DNA from: Aldrovandia affinis | Taxonomy: Eukaryota > Chordata > Actinopteri > Notacanthiformes > Halosauridae | Direction: 5' to 3' | NCBI GenBank assembly: GCA_029706075.1 | Contig: JAINUG010000031.1 | Span: 558,001 to 622,000 of the forward strand | Length of the DNA: 64,000 nucleotides | Part shown: positions 47,337 through 60,125 of the stretch, in pieces | Position numbering within the stretch: position 1 is the stretch's first letter | Layout: the number at the start of each line of letters is the position of its first letter | Notes under the pieces: model-generated | What the model was told of the DNA's origin: nothing | The model's input: only the letters and a program-made list of their open reading frames with translations | Database searches by the model: none | Position numbers and translations under genes: made by a program

Positions 47337-50180
47337 CTATGTTTGGCAGTAGGCTAGGCTGAAAAGATATGTTTTTAATCTAGACTTAAAAATTGAAACT
47401 GTGTCCGAATCCCTAACATGCTTTGGTAAACCGTTCCACAACAGAGGAGCTCTAAAAGAGAAGGCTCTACCACCAGCTGTGCTTTTCAAAATTCTAGGGA
47501 GTAATAGATGGCCGCCTTCTTGTGAATGAAGCAGTCGTGTCAGCTTATAAGGGGCAATCATTTCGGTCAGATATATAGGTGCAAGTCCGTTCACTGCTTT
47601 AAAAGTTAGCAACAGTACTTTATAATCAGCCCGATATTTAACAGGAAGCCAATGTAGTGATGCTAACACAGGAGTAATGTGCTCATACTTCTTGGATCTA
47701 GTCAAAATACATGCTGCTGTATTCTGTACTTGTTGAGGACTCTTAAGAGAGCTACTAGATGAGCCAGATAATAAGGCATTACAATAGTCTAGCCTCGATG
47801 CGACAAAAGCATGCATCAAGGTTTTTGCATCCTCTAATGACAGAATGTGCCTAATTTTAGCTATGTTTCTTAGGTGAAAGAAGGCTACTCTGGAAGTGTT
47901 TTTAATATGAGTTTCAAATGTAAGATCCTGATCAATAATAAAACCAAGGTTCTTGACCATTAGACTTGATGCAACTATGCAATCACCTGCATTTAACTGC
48001 AGATCCAACTTGTTCCTTAATTTTTGGGGGCCCAAAACCATCATCTCTGTTTTATCTGAATTCAAAAGCAGGAAATGTACTGTCATCCAATTCTTTATAT
48101 CAGAGATACAAGCCTCTGAGTGAGTTGAAGTATTTCACCTGGTTTCATTGATATGTACAGCTGTGTATCATCTGCATAGCAATGGAAATTCACATCATGT
48201 TTACGAATAACATTACCGAGTGGTAGGAAGTATAATGAGAACAGTAATGGTCCCAGCACTGAGCCTTGTGGAATACCATATTTAACCTGAGAGTAGTCAG
48301 ATAACTCTTGATCTAATTGCACAAATTGAAACCTGTCTGATAAGTATGATTTAAACCATGAGAGTCCCTGTCCACGCAAACCAACCAGGTTTCCTAGCCT
48401 GTGAAGGAGAATCTGGTGGCCAATAGTGTCGAAAGCAGCACTTATGTCAAGGAGCACTAGAATAGAAACACAACCAGTATCCGATGCTAACAGTAAGTCA
48501 TTTACAACTTTAATAAGTGCCGTCTCAGTGCTATGGTTTGGTCTAAAACCTGATTGTAGTGTTTCATACAGATTATTAGTTTTTAGGAAAGCAGTTAATT
48601 GTTCAGATTTCTCTAAAAAATTTGACAAAAAGGTAAGATTTGAAATGGGCCTATAGTTCTTCAGATTAACTGGATCAAAATGTGGTTTCTTTAGAAGAGG
48701 CTTGATTACTGTCACTTTTAAAAGACTTGGGATGTATTTATTATCTAACATGGGCTGGCCTAGTACAAGCAAAAGCACTTTAATAAGCTTTGTTGGTATG
48801 GGGTCTAACAGACATGTAGATGATTTGGAGGACATAACCAGTTTGCTAAATTTGTCCAGATCCAAGGGAGTGAAAAACTCAAGGGTCTCTACACAACCCT
48901 GCTCCTGATAGCCCTGTGCCATCTCGGGAGTAGGAGTGCTAGATATTGGAGTCATTTTCATAATTTGTTCTCTGATTGTCTCAATCTTATCAGTAAACGA
49001 GTTCATGAAGTCATTAGAATTATAGTTAGAAGGATAACTGCTGTAATCTGAAGACAGATTTTTTGTCAGTTTAGCTACCATGTTAAATAGAAATCTTGGG
49101 TTGTTTTTATTCTGGTAAATTAATTTTGAGAAGTACGATGACCTAGCTGTAGTAAGGGCATGCTTGTATTCTATGAGGCTGTCCTTCCAAGCAGAGTGAA
49201 AAACCTCTAAATTGGTAGAGCACCATCTGCGCTGGAAACTTGTTTAAGGGCACGGGTATGGTCAGTAAACCAGGGTGGAAGTTTCTTCTGACTGCATTTT
49301 TTCCTTTTGAGGGGTGCGACAGCATCAAGTGTATTCCGTAAAATATGATTTACCGCATCCGTTTGATGATCAATTGAAAAAAATCTATTTGGGTCCTGAC
49401 TTGATACTAACGATTCGGGAAGTATGTTTATACATTTTGAAGCCGTCAATGAATTTATAGAGCGGCTGGAATAGTATCTAGGTTCCGATAGGATAACACT
49501 AAGTCTAAGGTATGGCTGTGGCAGTGGGTTGGTTCAGACATATTTTGAATAAAACCAACAGAGTCAATAATAGCTGCAAAAGCCAATCCTAAAGGGTCAC
49601 TGTCATTATCAACATGTATGTTGAAATCTCCAACAATCACAACTTTATCTGCCATAGTTGCCAAGCTTGATAAAAACTCTGCAAACTCAGAAAGAAAGAC
49701 AGTATACGGTCCAGGTGGTCTATAAATAGTTATTTTATCTTTTGACCGTCCAGAAAGCATAACAAGTGATTCAAAAGAGGAGAACTTATCCCCACATTTA
49801 GGTCGCAAAAATCGAAGCAAAGCACCGCCCCCTCTACCGGATTGACACGGCGCTTGACAGCTAGCATAACCATCAGGAGATGCCTCATTAAGTGCACTGT
49901 ATTCATCAGACCTAAGCCAGGTTTCAGTGAAACTAATCAGGTCAAAACTATGGTCCGTGATTAGTTCGTTCACAAGAACCGCTTTGGGGGAAAGTGATCT
50001 AACATTTAACAATCCACATTTAAGATATGTCTTATTACAGGCAACACTTACAGCAGGCTCAGAGGTTTTAATATAAATAAGATTATGTACACAAATGCCA
50101 GTGTGCTCAGATAGCTTTTTATTTCTAAAACCATTTCCAAAACGAGGGATAGACACAGTCTCAATAGCTAAGCTAGTCAC
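47337..50180 (-). pseudogene. LINE ORF2: endonuclease and reverse transcriptase, frameshifted
   Basis: The endonuclease part (50180-49455) shows LLNVRSL, FTETWL, the GGGALL region, IYRPPGPY and VIVGDFNIH, the metal and catalytic motifs of the AP-endonuclease fold, and HTLDLV. The reverse transcriptase (49081-48095) shows [45 protein letters not shown] and the catalytic YADDTQLY. The C-terminal part (48086-47337) contains NSDKTEMMVLG and ends SRLKTYLFSLAYCQT and stop. Frame changes lie near 49455, between 49207 and 49081, and near 48115, where an indel in CTCACTCAGAGG shifts the frame. All catalytic motifs remain, so inactivation is by frameshift rather than motif loss. The normal product nicks DNA and primes cDNA from the 3' end. 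Confidence 0.9.
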
Positions 50181-50249
50181 AGGTTTTTGGAAGCTAGCAG
50201 ACAGTGGTTTAGGACCAGAAGTCTGCTGCCTGGCTAGCGCTCTGAGAGG

Positions 50250-51118
50250 TCACAAATTTTGCGAGATTAGACTACGGGAAACATTTCTAGGTAGTAGAAG
50301 AGCACCTCTCCAGCTCGGGTGGAGTCCGTCTCTCTTCAGTAAGCCAGGCTTTCCCCAAAAAGTAGGCCAATTGATTATGAAGCCCAAGTCATTGTCAGTA
50401 CACCAGTTAGCCAGCCAGAGATTTAGCGACGTGAGTCTACTGTAGACTTCGTTACTCCTACGGGCTGGGATAGGGCCAGAGATGATTACTTCCCGACTGA
50501 GTGTTTTAGCGAGTTTACACACCGAAACTAAATTATTTTTAGTGATCTCCGACTGCCTAAGTCGAACATCGTTGTTGCCAGCATGGATAATAATTTTAGA
50601 ATATTTACGGTTATTCTTAGCTAGCACCTTTAAGTTTTTCTCCACGTCGGTAGCTCTGGCCCCAGGAAAACATTGGACTACGGTCGCTGGTGACTCTATC
50701 CTCACGTTTCGTAAAATGGAATCGCTAATAATCAGAGCTTTCTCAGTAGGTGTATTACTGAGTGGGGAGAAACGATTCGAAAGGTGAGTTGGGTTTCTGA
50801 CCTCCTTGGGACGGCGACTATGCCTCCCTCGAACCGTGACAAAAATGCCTTGCTGCAAAGGCTCTGCCGGGGAATAGCACTGATATTTAAACTATTTTAA
50901 CTCCCTGGTGCGTCCGATGCTTGCAGAAAAGACTCTATGTAACTCTCTCCCTCCTGAATCTGGCAAAGCGTCCGGACGTGGTCCTCAAGCTCAACTATTT
51001 TCTGAGCCAATTCTAAATTAAGTTGACACTTACTACAAATACCAGTTACGCTAAACTTGGCGTCAAAACTAATACTAAACATATTGCACTCCAAGCAGGA
51101 AACAAGGGAGGAAGCCAT
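50250..51118 (-). pseudogene. LINE ORF1: zinc-binding coiled coil and esterase-like domain, interrupted
   Basis: The N-terminal part (51118-50897) starts MASSLVSCLECNMFSISFD and has two Cys-x2-Cys pairs (CLEC, CSKC) followed by a heptad-like ELAQKIVELEDHVRTL. A stop and frame change near 50885 separate it from the second part (50858-50250). That part has SDSILRNV, IIIHAGNNDVRL and RDGLHPSWRGA, matching blocks I, III and V of SGNH/GDSL esterases. Such esterase ORF1 proteins are known from CR1, L2 and Rex1-type LINEs. In block I the usual Gly of GDS is Ser (SDS), as is seen in some LINE esterases; whether this is functional is unknown. Confidence 0.85.
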
Positions 51119-51608
51119 CGTCAAATTCCTCACCGTAAAGTTGTTTTCTTGGTGGTAGAACAGAAAACCATGGGGTTGTAGTCCCTTAATTTATAAAATT
51201 CATGCAGATTCATCGAAAACGTAGGTTATGAATCTGGTAAAAGTTATTTTGAAGTAGCAGAAGCAAGTAGAAAGAGCGCTAGCGTTTCAAACAACACGTG
51301 GAACAGGAAATGACGTATGAATGACAGGGAGTGAGATCAGTATCTGTCCTTGTTTCAGATAACCCATACATAAATAAATAAATAAATAAATAAACTAGAC
51401 GAATAACAAAACTAGAGGCCTAAAAGTGATTTATATACTATCCACAGCCCCCCCAAAAAAGTTTTTTTTACACAGAATTGAGTATTTCTCTATTTCACTC
51501 GAACAAAAACCTTGGTATTTGATAGTAAGGCAGATTTGGAGTGAAAGTTCTTGGCTTACAGAACACGGTTCAGAATGCTGCCGTGCATGTAAAGTGCAGT
51601 GCTTGATA

Positions 51609-51868
51609 TACAGGTAACTGCCAAAATAAAGGTAAAAGTTAAAGTGTGGTGATTGTTGGAACACATTTGATAGAAGCTTCAGTGACTGCTCAACTTGCTG
51701 ATGTTTCAGTGGGAAACAGTGGGAGTCTAAGTGAAACACATTATCAACTTGGGGCAACCGTGTTCGAAAGCACATACTCCACAACCGTGATGTCCGTGCA
51801 TTGGCTCAAGATGCAAGGAAAAACAGACGAGCAACTCTAAATCAGTGGACTGCAAATATCAATCTAGG
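51609..51868 (+). mobile_element. Tc1-like 5' fragment
   Basis: After TA, the terminus CAGGTAACTGCCAAAATAAA belongs to a common fish Tc1-like family. A frame encodes THLIEASVTAQLADVSVG, then DVRALAQDARKNRRATLNQW, the paired-type HTH region of a Tc1 transposase. A frameshift lies between the two. It ends where a SINE begins. Confidence 0.72.
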
Positions 51869-52020
51869 GCGTGAGCAGGCACAGTAGGTAGAGCATGGCG
51901 CTGACAATGCTTAGGTTGTGGGTTCGATTCCCATTGGGACCACATATACTGAAAAATGTCTGCATTCAATATTGTAAGTCGCTTTATAATGTATAAAAGC
52001 GTCTGCTAAATGGCATATGT
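51869..52020 (+). mobile_element. tRNA-derived SINE
   Basis: A-box region AGTAGGTAGAGCATGG, perfect B box GGTTCGATTCC at about 51922, and tail GTAAGTCGCTTTATAATG followed by AAAAGCGTCTGCTAAATGG. The tail is the widespread fish SINE 3' module. Not a functional tRNA: no acceptor stem pairing. Confidence 0.85.
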
Positions 52021-54505
52021 TTTGTTATGTTAAGACATCAAGAACAGTCTGTCGAGAACTTTACAGAGAGGGATACTACGATCGTGTTGCAGCCCTATTA
52101 AGACACTTTATGTTTATGTTTCCTTCATTTTGGTAGTTACCTGCATATTATAGTAGGCTATAACACATTTTTTATTTCCTTTTATTACAGATGTGTGGTG
52201 TGTTATGATTGATATAGTTCTTAGGATATTAAGAAAAAATATATATAATTTGTTAAATGTTACTGCCTTTTGCATCAGTGTCAAATCCTTCTTTCTATAA
52301 TAAAATAATTTCCATCCTTTCCTAGGTGTAAGAATGTGATTTATACTCAGCACACTCTAAGAAAAGGTTATATTTCCTTCCTTTTTTTTAAATGGGCAGG
52401 TATCATTGTGCATATCGGAGACTCCACTAAGTGCCCAAAGCTGGGAGTTGTATTACCACTGCACTGGAGATTATGAATGATAGGGAACCTCTTTTTACAT
52501 TCATTACAGCACCACCTATGAATAATTCATTGAATCAAATTACAGACCAAGAAATATTCAACTGTGTTGTATCAGGCCTTTTCTCTTCAATTGATCACTT
52601 CTTATATAGGTAATGCATTCACCACTGAGAGAACAGCGCCTCCATTCACCTGCCTGCTAGGGAAATATTCTCACTATAAAGCAAAATATACTGCATTGTA
52701 CAGCTTTTGAATAAATAGGCAAATATTAACAGATATTATCTAGACATTATACTGCAGTCTTTTAAGGAGCTCCTTCGCATCAACTGATATCATATGATTG
52801 CTGTTCACATTATGTGAATCATTTTCAAATGCTCTTTAGTTGATTCTTGAATGCCCAACAAACTCAAAAAAGCAATCAATGGACACATAAATTCTGGTGC
52901 CACATGACCTAATAGTAAAACAATAAAATCCGGACAGCATACCATGCGCATCATTACACTGTGTGATATTAGCAGAGCTCTCCTCCCATGCTCTGTTAAC
53001 ACAGCCTGGTTGCCAGCTTGGAGATCACAGTCATCGCTCACCTCAATAATATTGAAGATGGTGGTATTTCAGAGAAAAGAGTAGGAGTCCATCATCTGTG
53101 GTAGGTCATCTAGTGACTAATTCTGCTAAAGGTTAGAAATGAACTGTAACCAGTCTCATTGACAGTGCTTTGACAAAGCACCGGTGCCCAACAAAACAGG
53201 TCAATGTTAACGCAATTATTCCTGCTACACACCAAAGCATGGGAGAGATGACAAAGTACGGTTGGGCATAGAGGCTCAGGAGCAGAGCACAGCAAACAGA
53301 CAGTGTGCCGTGAGTGGGAAGGAGAGAAAAATAAAGTAACATGTAAAGTAAATAAATGAATTACACACAGGCATATTTGGCTTTCCTTTCTTCCAACTCA
53401 CATCTGTTTATTATATAGTAGAACCTCTGAGATATAGGATGCATCAAGCATGGAGGTCCTTCGTAACTTTGAATTGTTCATAACTTCAAAATAAACTATT
53501 TGAATCCTTTATTTAATTCAAGTCATTTAATCCATATCATTAATATGATTGGGATCATTACTCATATTACTGTTGCATTTTTCTAAGGCTACTATGATTT
53601 TCTAGCTATAAACCTAAAATGCTAAAATGAACCAATATTCAAACCAATTGTCATGGGGATCTCATTCGAACATTTTTTGTTTTCTATGTCAGCTTTCTGA
53701 AGGATACATGTCATTTTCAGTGATCTTTGGCTTCTTTAGCAATTTGTTTTGTGCTTGACCTTATTTATATGAAACACTGTTCATTTTCCCAAATGTATTC
53801 TTTAGCAATAGTGGTAAGACATGCTAAGAATTTGGCTAATTGCAATAGTATGTTGACTTCTTTTCTCAATGAAAAGTGTAATTTGTTTTGGTTAAATGCT
53901 TCCCTTTTTGCATCAGAGCTTGACATTGATGAGGTATAATTGTGTATGCTACTTCCAGTTTCATACTGCTCTCAGTAAACCGGTCAGTCCGTAACTCTGA
54001 GATTCTACAGTACTTTGATTCCAACCATATGTATGTATAGGTATAGCTAGGATGACAATTGGCAAAGCTGTACTACTGGAAAACCTATTATAGTGTGTAT
54101 CCTCCCCTCCCCTGATCCTCTGAAGGGGCTAACAATAGCACTACAGCAGCAGCATCTTCCCAGCCTGTCTGTAGTGAGGCAGCATGTCCTTGACTCTGAA
54201 TGCCTGTGGCAGCTCTATATAGGAGTAAGGAACTAATGGAAACGAATCCACATGTCTGGAAGGGACTGCAGGAGAAGGCCCAGTAGATCCCACAGCCCTC
54301 AGCCCTCAGAGATCCCACAGAAAAAACATTCCACAGCCAAAGATGCAAAACAAATTCATCAGATTATGCCACCATCTAAGAAAAGGCCGTGGTAAGTATT
54401 AATAAAATCAACTGTATAAGTACCAACTTAAAAAGAAAACCACACAATATGGTGATACTAATGCCTGTCAAAGCAAAGGATAGAGAGACACAATCCCATT
54501 TAGTG
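52021..54505. other. No gene seen
   Basis: AT-rich sequence. The part 52420-52620 is unique-looking and might be conserved non-coding sequence, but there is no direct evidence. No exon or RNA gene recognised. Confidence 0.4.
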
Positions 54506-54560
54506 GAATGCACTTGTTGTAAGTTGCTCTGGATAAGCGCTTCTGCTAAATGACTTTATT
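54506..54560 (+). mobile_element. SINE tail fragment
   Basis: TTGTAAGTTGCTCTGGATAA followed by GCGCTTCTGCTAAATGAC: only the 3' module of the SINE family at 51869. Confidence 0.8.
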
Positions 54561-54605
54561 ATAATTGTAATGAGCAACTGAGACCAACAAGGTAGATACT
54601 GCTAA

Positions 54606-56217
54606 GGGCCAGATTCACGAAGGAAATAGTCGCATAGCAACAGTAGTTGCTATAATGCAGCAGATACCAACACATTAACGACCAATTTACTAACACTGGT
54701 TGTAATTATACAATCAATTTCAATGAAACGCCCTCAATTGCAACTTTGTGGTAGGAGATATTCGAAAACAATATTGCACGCTTATGGCACAATGTGTCCA
54801 GATCACAATGCACTAAGAAATGGCTAGGCTACACAGCAACCGGCATAAGTAGAGCGGGAACCACACGAAAAAGAAAACGTACATTTACAGATCATTAAAT
54901 AGAAGTAATGGTCAACTAAGTACCGACGGAAAGGAGAAACATTTAGCGTGGCATCACAAAAAAATCATTAGGCATAACAAACAAACAGTATATGATGTAA
55001 AGAACTTCGGACAGCACAAGATGCTAATCTAGGTGCTAGCCAATTTACCTGAGGGAACTGAACAAACTATAACAAAACAATTCCTGAGGCAATGTCTAAA
55101 AAGATTCAGAGGGTGAAAGTGTCCGTGAGTAGCCCTGAGGGACTAGAGTGGTCTGTCTTACCTCAAGCTATTGCAGAGATTCAAGATAACTGCTTTAGTA
55201 GCAAGCTACGGTAGATGGTTGGAACACTAACTGTACACATAGTTTTTATTTCAAACCACATATCTAGCTAGTAAGCAGCATACTACTCATGTTTTTCAAT
55301 TAACATTACATATTCATTACATTACATTACATATAACGTTACAACTTCTTGTTAAGTTAAGAAGCTATAAATTAAGAAGCTATATAGCACCATGTGTTAA
55401 TTTAGTCATCTTTTAGCTAGCTATATTAAAAACATTCAAGTTTGAATATTGTATATGTGTGTGTGAGTGCATGAGTGCAACTAGTATCACTTTAGGCAAA
55501 CAACACCAGAATCCATTTAATAAAGCTTCACCACCTAAGCACGTGTATCACTACCTCACTTTTAACGGGTTAACAACCTTTCTCGTCCGTGACAGCACAA
55601 AAACGTCAAAATAAAATAAAAAAGTGAGAACACATCTCAATAACAACAGATGTTTTGGTACATTTCCAATTCTGTCTTTGAGGATTTATTTTATGCTTGT
55701 CGGACGATTGACTAATTAATATAGATCATATTTGTATGTGATAAACTTTTACTTTTATTTTGTAAGATTTTTTAAATTTATTTTCAGACCAGTTCAAATT
55801 AAAATCACAGATGAGATTGAGCTTCTTATTGTGTTTATAGTGCGTGACCTAGGCTATATAAGCACTCAACAAAATATGGCCTGCTTATGTATTCTTAAAA
55901 CTCTCATGTATTCTTAAAACGCAAACAGGAGAGTCGCAATTAAGGTATGCTTTAGTAAATCAGACAGTATACTTAATCGGCCTAATTTACAAAATCTCTA
56001 CCCTGCTTTAGTGCAGTCACATCAGGTACACATATGGATGAACAGATTTAACTATTTATCTAAAGGATAGTCGCAAAGTGACGTAACCCCCGTAAATTAC
56101 ATTGTGATATCGATTTGACCCATTATGACCATTTAGTAAATCCGAAGTAGATATTGCGACCTTGGAGCAACATCTTTTGCATTAGAAAAGCAAACAATCC
56201 TTTAGTAACTCTGGCCC
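54606..56217 (+). mobile_element. Harbinger element with TAA target duplication, decayed
   Basis: Ends read GGGCCAGATTCACGAAGGAA (left) and the inverse of GGGCCAGAGTTACTAAAGGA (right), flanked by TAA on both sides (54603-54605 and 56218-56220). The 1612-bp element holds the ruins of a Myb-like gene near 54865-55020: KRKRTFTDH, then IEVMVN, then ITNKQ, as in NAIF1-like Myb proteins of fish Harbinger elements. Stops and frameshifts are frequent. No nuclease domain is left. Confidence 0.88.
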
Positions 56218-56220
56218 TAA

Positions 56221-57699
56221 GGGTTTTACATACTGTAGAATACTCAACACATTGCTGGAATAATAATAATAATAATGTTGACTCAATATTTCAAATACAT
56301 GAACGTTAATTTATTATTTTGTAATATAAGAAGCTGAAATTAAGAGGGAATTTTATTTTAAAATGAGCAAATTAAAGCTGACATATTGCAGATGTTATTC
56401 TGTTTTACAGTAATGTACTGCTTTTATCAATAATTCAGTATGAAATACTGAAGCTGTGGCACTCGTGTCAAAAAAGAACAAAAATCATACTTTTAAATGC
56501 ATACCATCCATGCTAATGGATAGCATTTACTGTGCCACCCCCCTCCCCATCCCCAAAAGTTTTGAAATGTGTAGGATTTAAAAAGTGATGTAAAGGTTAA
56601 AACACAACTGATATTAGAACATTTACATGGATTCGTATATAACATACAGATGTATTTCCATGCCCTTCAATCTCATTTTATGACAAGACATGCCTATTAT
56701 GTCATTTTCTGTGGTGTTTAGAGAGTAGATCTTGTTTGTTTTGTTTATTTTTGTCCACCCAGAGGGAGAAAGAGGTAAGAATGGGTACTGTTCATTTGAG
56801 CCAAATAGTCTACTGGCCTAAAAAAATACTTATTCCTCATAACTATGCAAAACATATTAGTACAAATAAAGCTAGCTAGCCATCAACTGGCTTCAAGGAT
56901 TAATAGTGTACTGCTAAGAGCGTTACTTTACTGACAATTCAATTTGAAGCTACACATAACAGATTTAAGCTCAATTTATTCAAACCATGTCTACTGCACA
57001 GTAGCTTTCCACGAACAGAAAAAATAACATGGATCAAATATTTATACAAAATGATGATTATTACACAATACATACAAAAACTATTCATTCCAATTTTTTT
57101 TGTAAGGATTTTACATTATTAAGAAAAAATCACAAAATCACAATGGTGAAACATTCATCATGGTAGCGATTCATCATGATAGTGGGCAAAACAGGAAAGA
57201 ACAACCAATTATTTACTGCCAAATGTATCATTCTTTTGAACAATGTCTCTTTAAAAAATACAGCAGAGTTTGTCTGCTCATGCCAGCATCAGGGGATATA
57301 TTTGTGATTGAGAAAATCTATGAGTAGTACAGCAGAAGATCAGAAATGAATGATTGCATTATTCCAAGCTGGAGCTGAAGGGTTCTTGTTACAATTTTCC
57401 AAGGTCAAGAGTGACATAATTAGAACTAGAGGGATTCAAAACAAAATAGAAAAAAGTGGGGGGAAAATCACAGGCCTGCGAAGGTCAAGATTCAAAACAC
57501 AAGGACGATTTGTCCAACACACTCTGTTGAAGCATCATTCAAAAAAGGACAATGCAACTAAAGTCAACCTGGTTTCTTGTCTGTTGTTTTAATGCTTATT
57601 TTCGGAAATAGTGCACAGTCTACTCGCCATGCATACTGGATTGAGTAAATGTTTGACTGCCCATTCCTTGCCCCTGTAGTACACCCCCCCTGTCCCCAC
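56221..57699. other. No gene seen
   Basis: AT-rich sequence without recognisable repeats apart from a short AAT run at 56261-56274. Confidence 0.45.
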
Positions 57700-59035
57700 A
57701 GGACTGCAATCTCTCAAGTCTCAATTAGAGGGAGGCTCAGTGAGGCTTAGTCAGAGACACCTCCAGGAATGCTAAGCCCCCGGGAGAGGCCGCCTACTTA
57801 CACAGGTCCTCTGCATTCAACTTCATTTTGTTTGCGATTACTGCTAAGTAGAGAATAGTGCTGATGTTGTGTGCCCTAACTGGACTATATCAATTTTAAC
57901 TCAATAGTTGGCTCTGTACCACATGCTTTCAAGGAGTGGCTTCTTCATGTGAGCACCATTTAATTAAACTGTGATAAATCACCATTGAAAAGTGCCAATT
58001 AATGACCATTCTGCACAAGTGCACCAATGCAGCATTCAGGAGAGGACCATGCTGTGGAAACAAAATGGCTGCAGATTCACAGGATACATACAAGTGCATT
58101 TGAGGTTTTATATGAATCTTATGGCAAAGAATTTCCTTGTATCGATACTAATAAGTGTCCAAGACCACCCCATCCATCCTGCTCATTCGTTTAACATTTC
58201 TTTCATGGTATATACATAATATCTTTTTTAACAACACATTGAGTATTAAATAGCACATTCGTTACATGAGTTAAAGGAGTGAGAATGATGGCCCAAATGT
58301 CTGACGTCACATCTATAACCTGTCTGAATCCAGGAGGGATTGTCTCAGCTGCTGAGAGCGAGCCGTGGGCTCCGAGCCCCAGGTCTGCAGCTTCTGTGCG
58401 CTCCGTCCCTAAATCCACTGTACTGAATTATCACTGCCTTATCCCTTATCCTCGCCAAAGTCCCACAACTTTGATCTTCTTGCCATCAATTAAGAAGAGG
58501 GTTTACTCCGACTTAGCTTTTGTTGAGCGCCTCCTGTGGCGTGCTCTCCTCCGGTTGGCCTGCCGAGGCCCCCGCTCCGGTGACCCTCACATCCTTTCCC
58601 TCGTTTTTTTTTTTTTAACAGTGTCGCCCCATTACACAAGCCCCCTTTTAATTGCTGTGGCGCTATCTGGCATGGGCAGGGGAACAGTGCTGCTGGAGTC
58701 AGCAGTCCGCCGGTCATATTTGCACTTCTCGCAGCTCTCCAGCGCAAAGTCTTCCTCGGCAGATGCAATACGCCGTGAAGTGCCGCTTTTAAAGCGATTT
58801 CAGAATCGCCAGAGGTGATCATTAACAATCCTGAAAATATTGAACAGCAGATGCCTTCCCTGTAAAAAAAGGGTCTTGCTTCCCTTACCGGCTAGATACT
58901 TAAATCAAATAGCCCCAGGTCTAATTTCCTTAGTTCCTCTGGTTCCCCGAGACCAAACTCAAATCAGCCGCATGATAAACAGATGCCCCATTAGCAAATT
59001 ATTAATATTATTCAAAGAGTAATAATATATTTTGC
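57700..59035. promoter_or_regulatory. Candidate conserved non-coding cluster or distal first exon
   Basis: This stretch has higher GC (especially 58330-58800), no repeat similarity, and clusters of homeodomain-like sites (for example CATTTAATTAAACTG near 57957 and GCAAATTATTAATATTATT near 58994). A 179-codon open frame on the plus strand (58279-58818) matches nothing I know and has no domain. It is more likely a by-product of composition. The region could be an enhancer cluster or the 5' exon/promoter of the contactin gene, which lies downstream on the minus strand. This is inference only. Confidence 0.3.
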
Positions 59036-59574
59036 ATAAGAAGCTAAAACAAGTGGCAGGTTAAGGATTTTGTTACCAGACCCCATTTGGTCAGGGAATA
59101 AATCATTATAGGTCACATATTTAATCCATCCTTAATCCATTCTCAGTCAGTCTGATCATTTTGGGATGATCAAACTGATTTAGCAGCTTACCAATTCATT
59201 TAGCAACATTATTATACCCTGATAGATCGATATGATCACAGGAAACTAACTTTAAGATGAAATATTTCAGGTATACATGAAGGAAACCAGAGCAGATTGT
59301 TATTCTGACACAGAACGCTGGTGTATTGCTGCAAATCCATGTGCCACAGAACGCATAATGCATTTGACTCCACCTCGCCACTGTTGCCTGGAGACCCACT
59401 GAGTTTGATATTAGTATGCATAGTGTCAAGAGAGGATGTCAGACATGGCGTCTGCTGCCAGTGACATCAACTATAATGAACCTAACAGTCTCCTATCAAC
59501 CCAGCAGAAACCATCTCTGATCACACAAGAATAATCTGAAGCACCTTGAAGCTTTTTGTTGCAGCAATAACCAT

Positions 59575-59690
59575 AATAATAATACATTTTATTTGTTTAG
59601 GGCTTTTCTCATGCTCAATGTGCTGGACAGAATATAAGACATAAATACATATATACAATCAATACAATGATACAATTTAAATTCACCCAA
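59575..59690 (-). mobile_element. Possible LINE 3'-end fragment
   Basis: AATACATTTTATTTGTTTAG followed by GGGCTTTTCTCATGCTCAAT resembles the minus-strand start of the CR1/L2 3' UTR (compare TTTTATTTGTATCGCGCTTT at 46667). Short and diverged. Confidence 0.4.
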
Positions 59691-59884
59691 AAGCATTTAT
59701 CAATGGCCAAGTACACAACCCCTATTGGCCTTGCTTCAACAATTCATCATCATAGAATACACAAGGAAGACAATAAGAAACAATAATAACCATAATAATA
59801 TATTTTTTGTTGTAGCAGTATTATAATTACAATAATAATAGTAATAATAGTATTAATAATAATGCTATTTTGGATTCCTGTAGG

Positions 59885-60125
59885 CTAATAAGGTGACCAT
59901 GTAGTATAATGGTTAGAGAACTGGGCTAACCATTAGGACTGTAACTCAGAGGTTTCGGGTTCAAATCCAAGGTGGGGAACTGCCATTGTACCCTTAGACA
60001 GGGTGCTTATTTTGAATGGTTTCAGTAAATATCCAGTTGGATATATGGATGTAAAATGTGTTACTAAAAATCCTTGTAAACCACTCTGAATAAGGGTATC
60101 TACTAAGTATATAAATAAATCAAAT
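59885..60125 (+). mobile_element. tRNA-derived SINE
   Basis: A-box region TAGTATAATGGTTAGAG, perfect B box GGTTCAAATCC, then the body TACCCTTAGACAGGGTGCTT, CAGTAAATATCCAG and a tail AACCACTCTGAATAAGGGTA ending in ATAAATCAAATAAATG repeats. Full-length but diverged. Confidence 0.85.

Larger units (their letters stand above)
46634..51355 (-). mobile_element. Nearly complete CR1/L2-group LINE
   Basis: A 4.7-kb non-LTR retrotransposon on the minus strand, made up of a 5' UTR (to about 51355), ORF1 with zinc-binding and esterase parts, ORF2 with AP-like endonuclease and reverse transcriptase, a 700-bp 3' UTR and a short TGTAT tail at 46634. The 3' UTR contains blocks (GGCAAGGAAAAACTCCCT, GGGAGCCC, TATTTGTATCGCGC region) very common in fish genomes as the ends of truncated copies. 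ORFs are broken by several frameshifts. I could not find the target duplication, so the 5' limit is approximate. Confidence 0.9.

Noticed and set aside
47966..50787. Plus-strand open frames across the LINE
   Set aside because: They are antisense shadows of LINE ORF1 and ORF2.
51869..52020. tRNA gene
   Set aside because: A and B boxes are present but there is no cloverleaf or acceptor stem, and a SINE tail follows; the same holds for 59885, 61162 and 23142.
58279..58818. 179-codon plus-strand protein gene
   Set aside because: No recognisable domain, biased composition from a GC-richer block, no splice or polyadenylation context; kept only as a non-coding candidate region.
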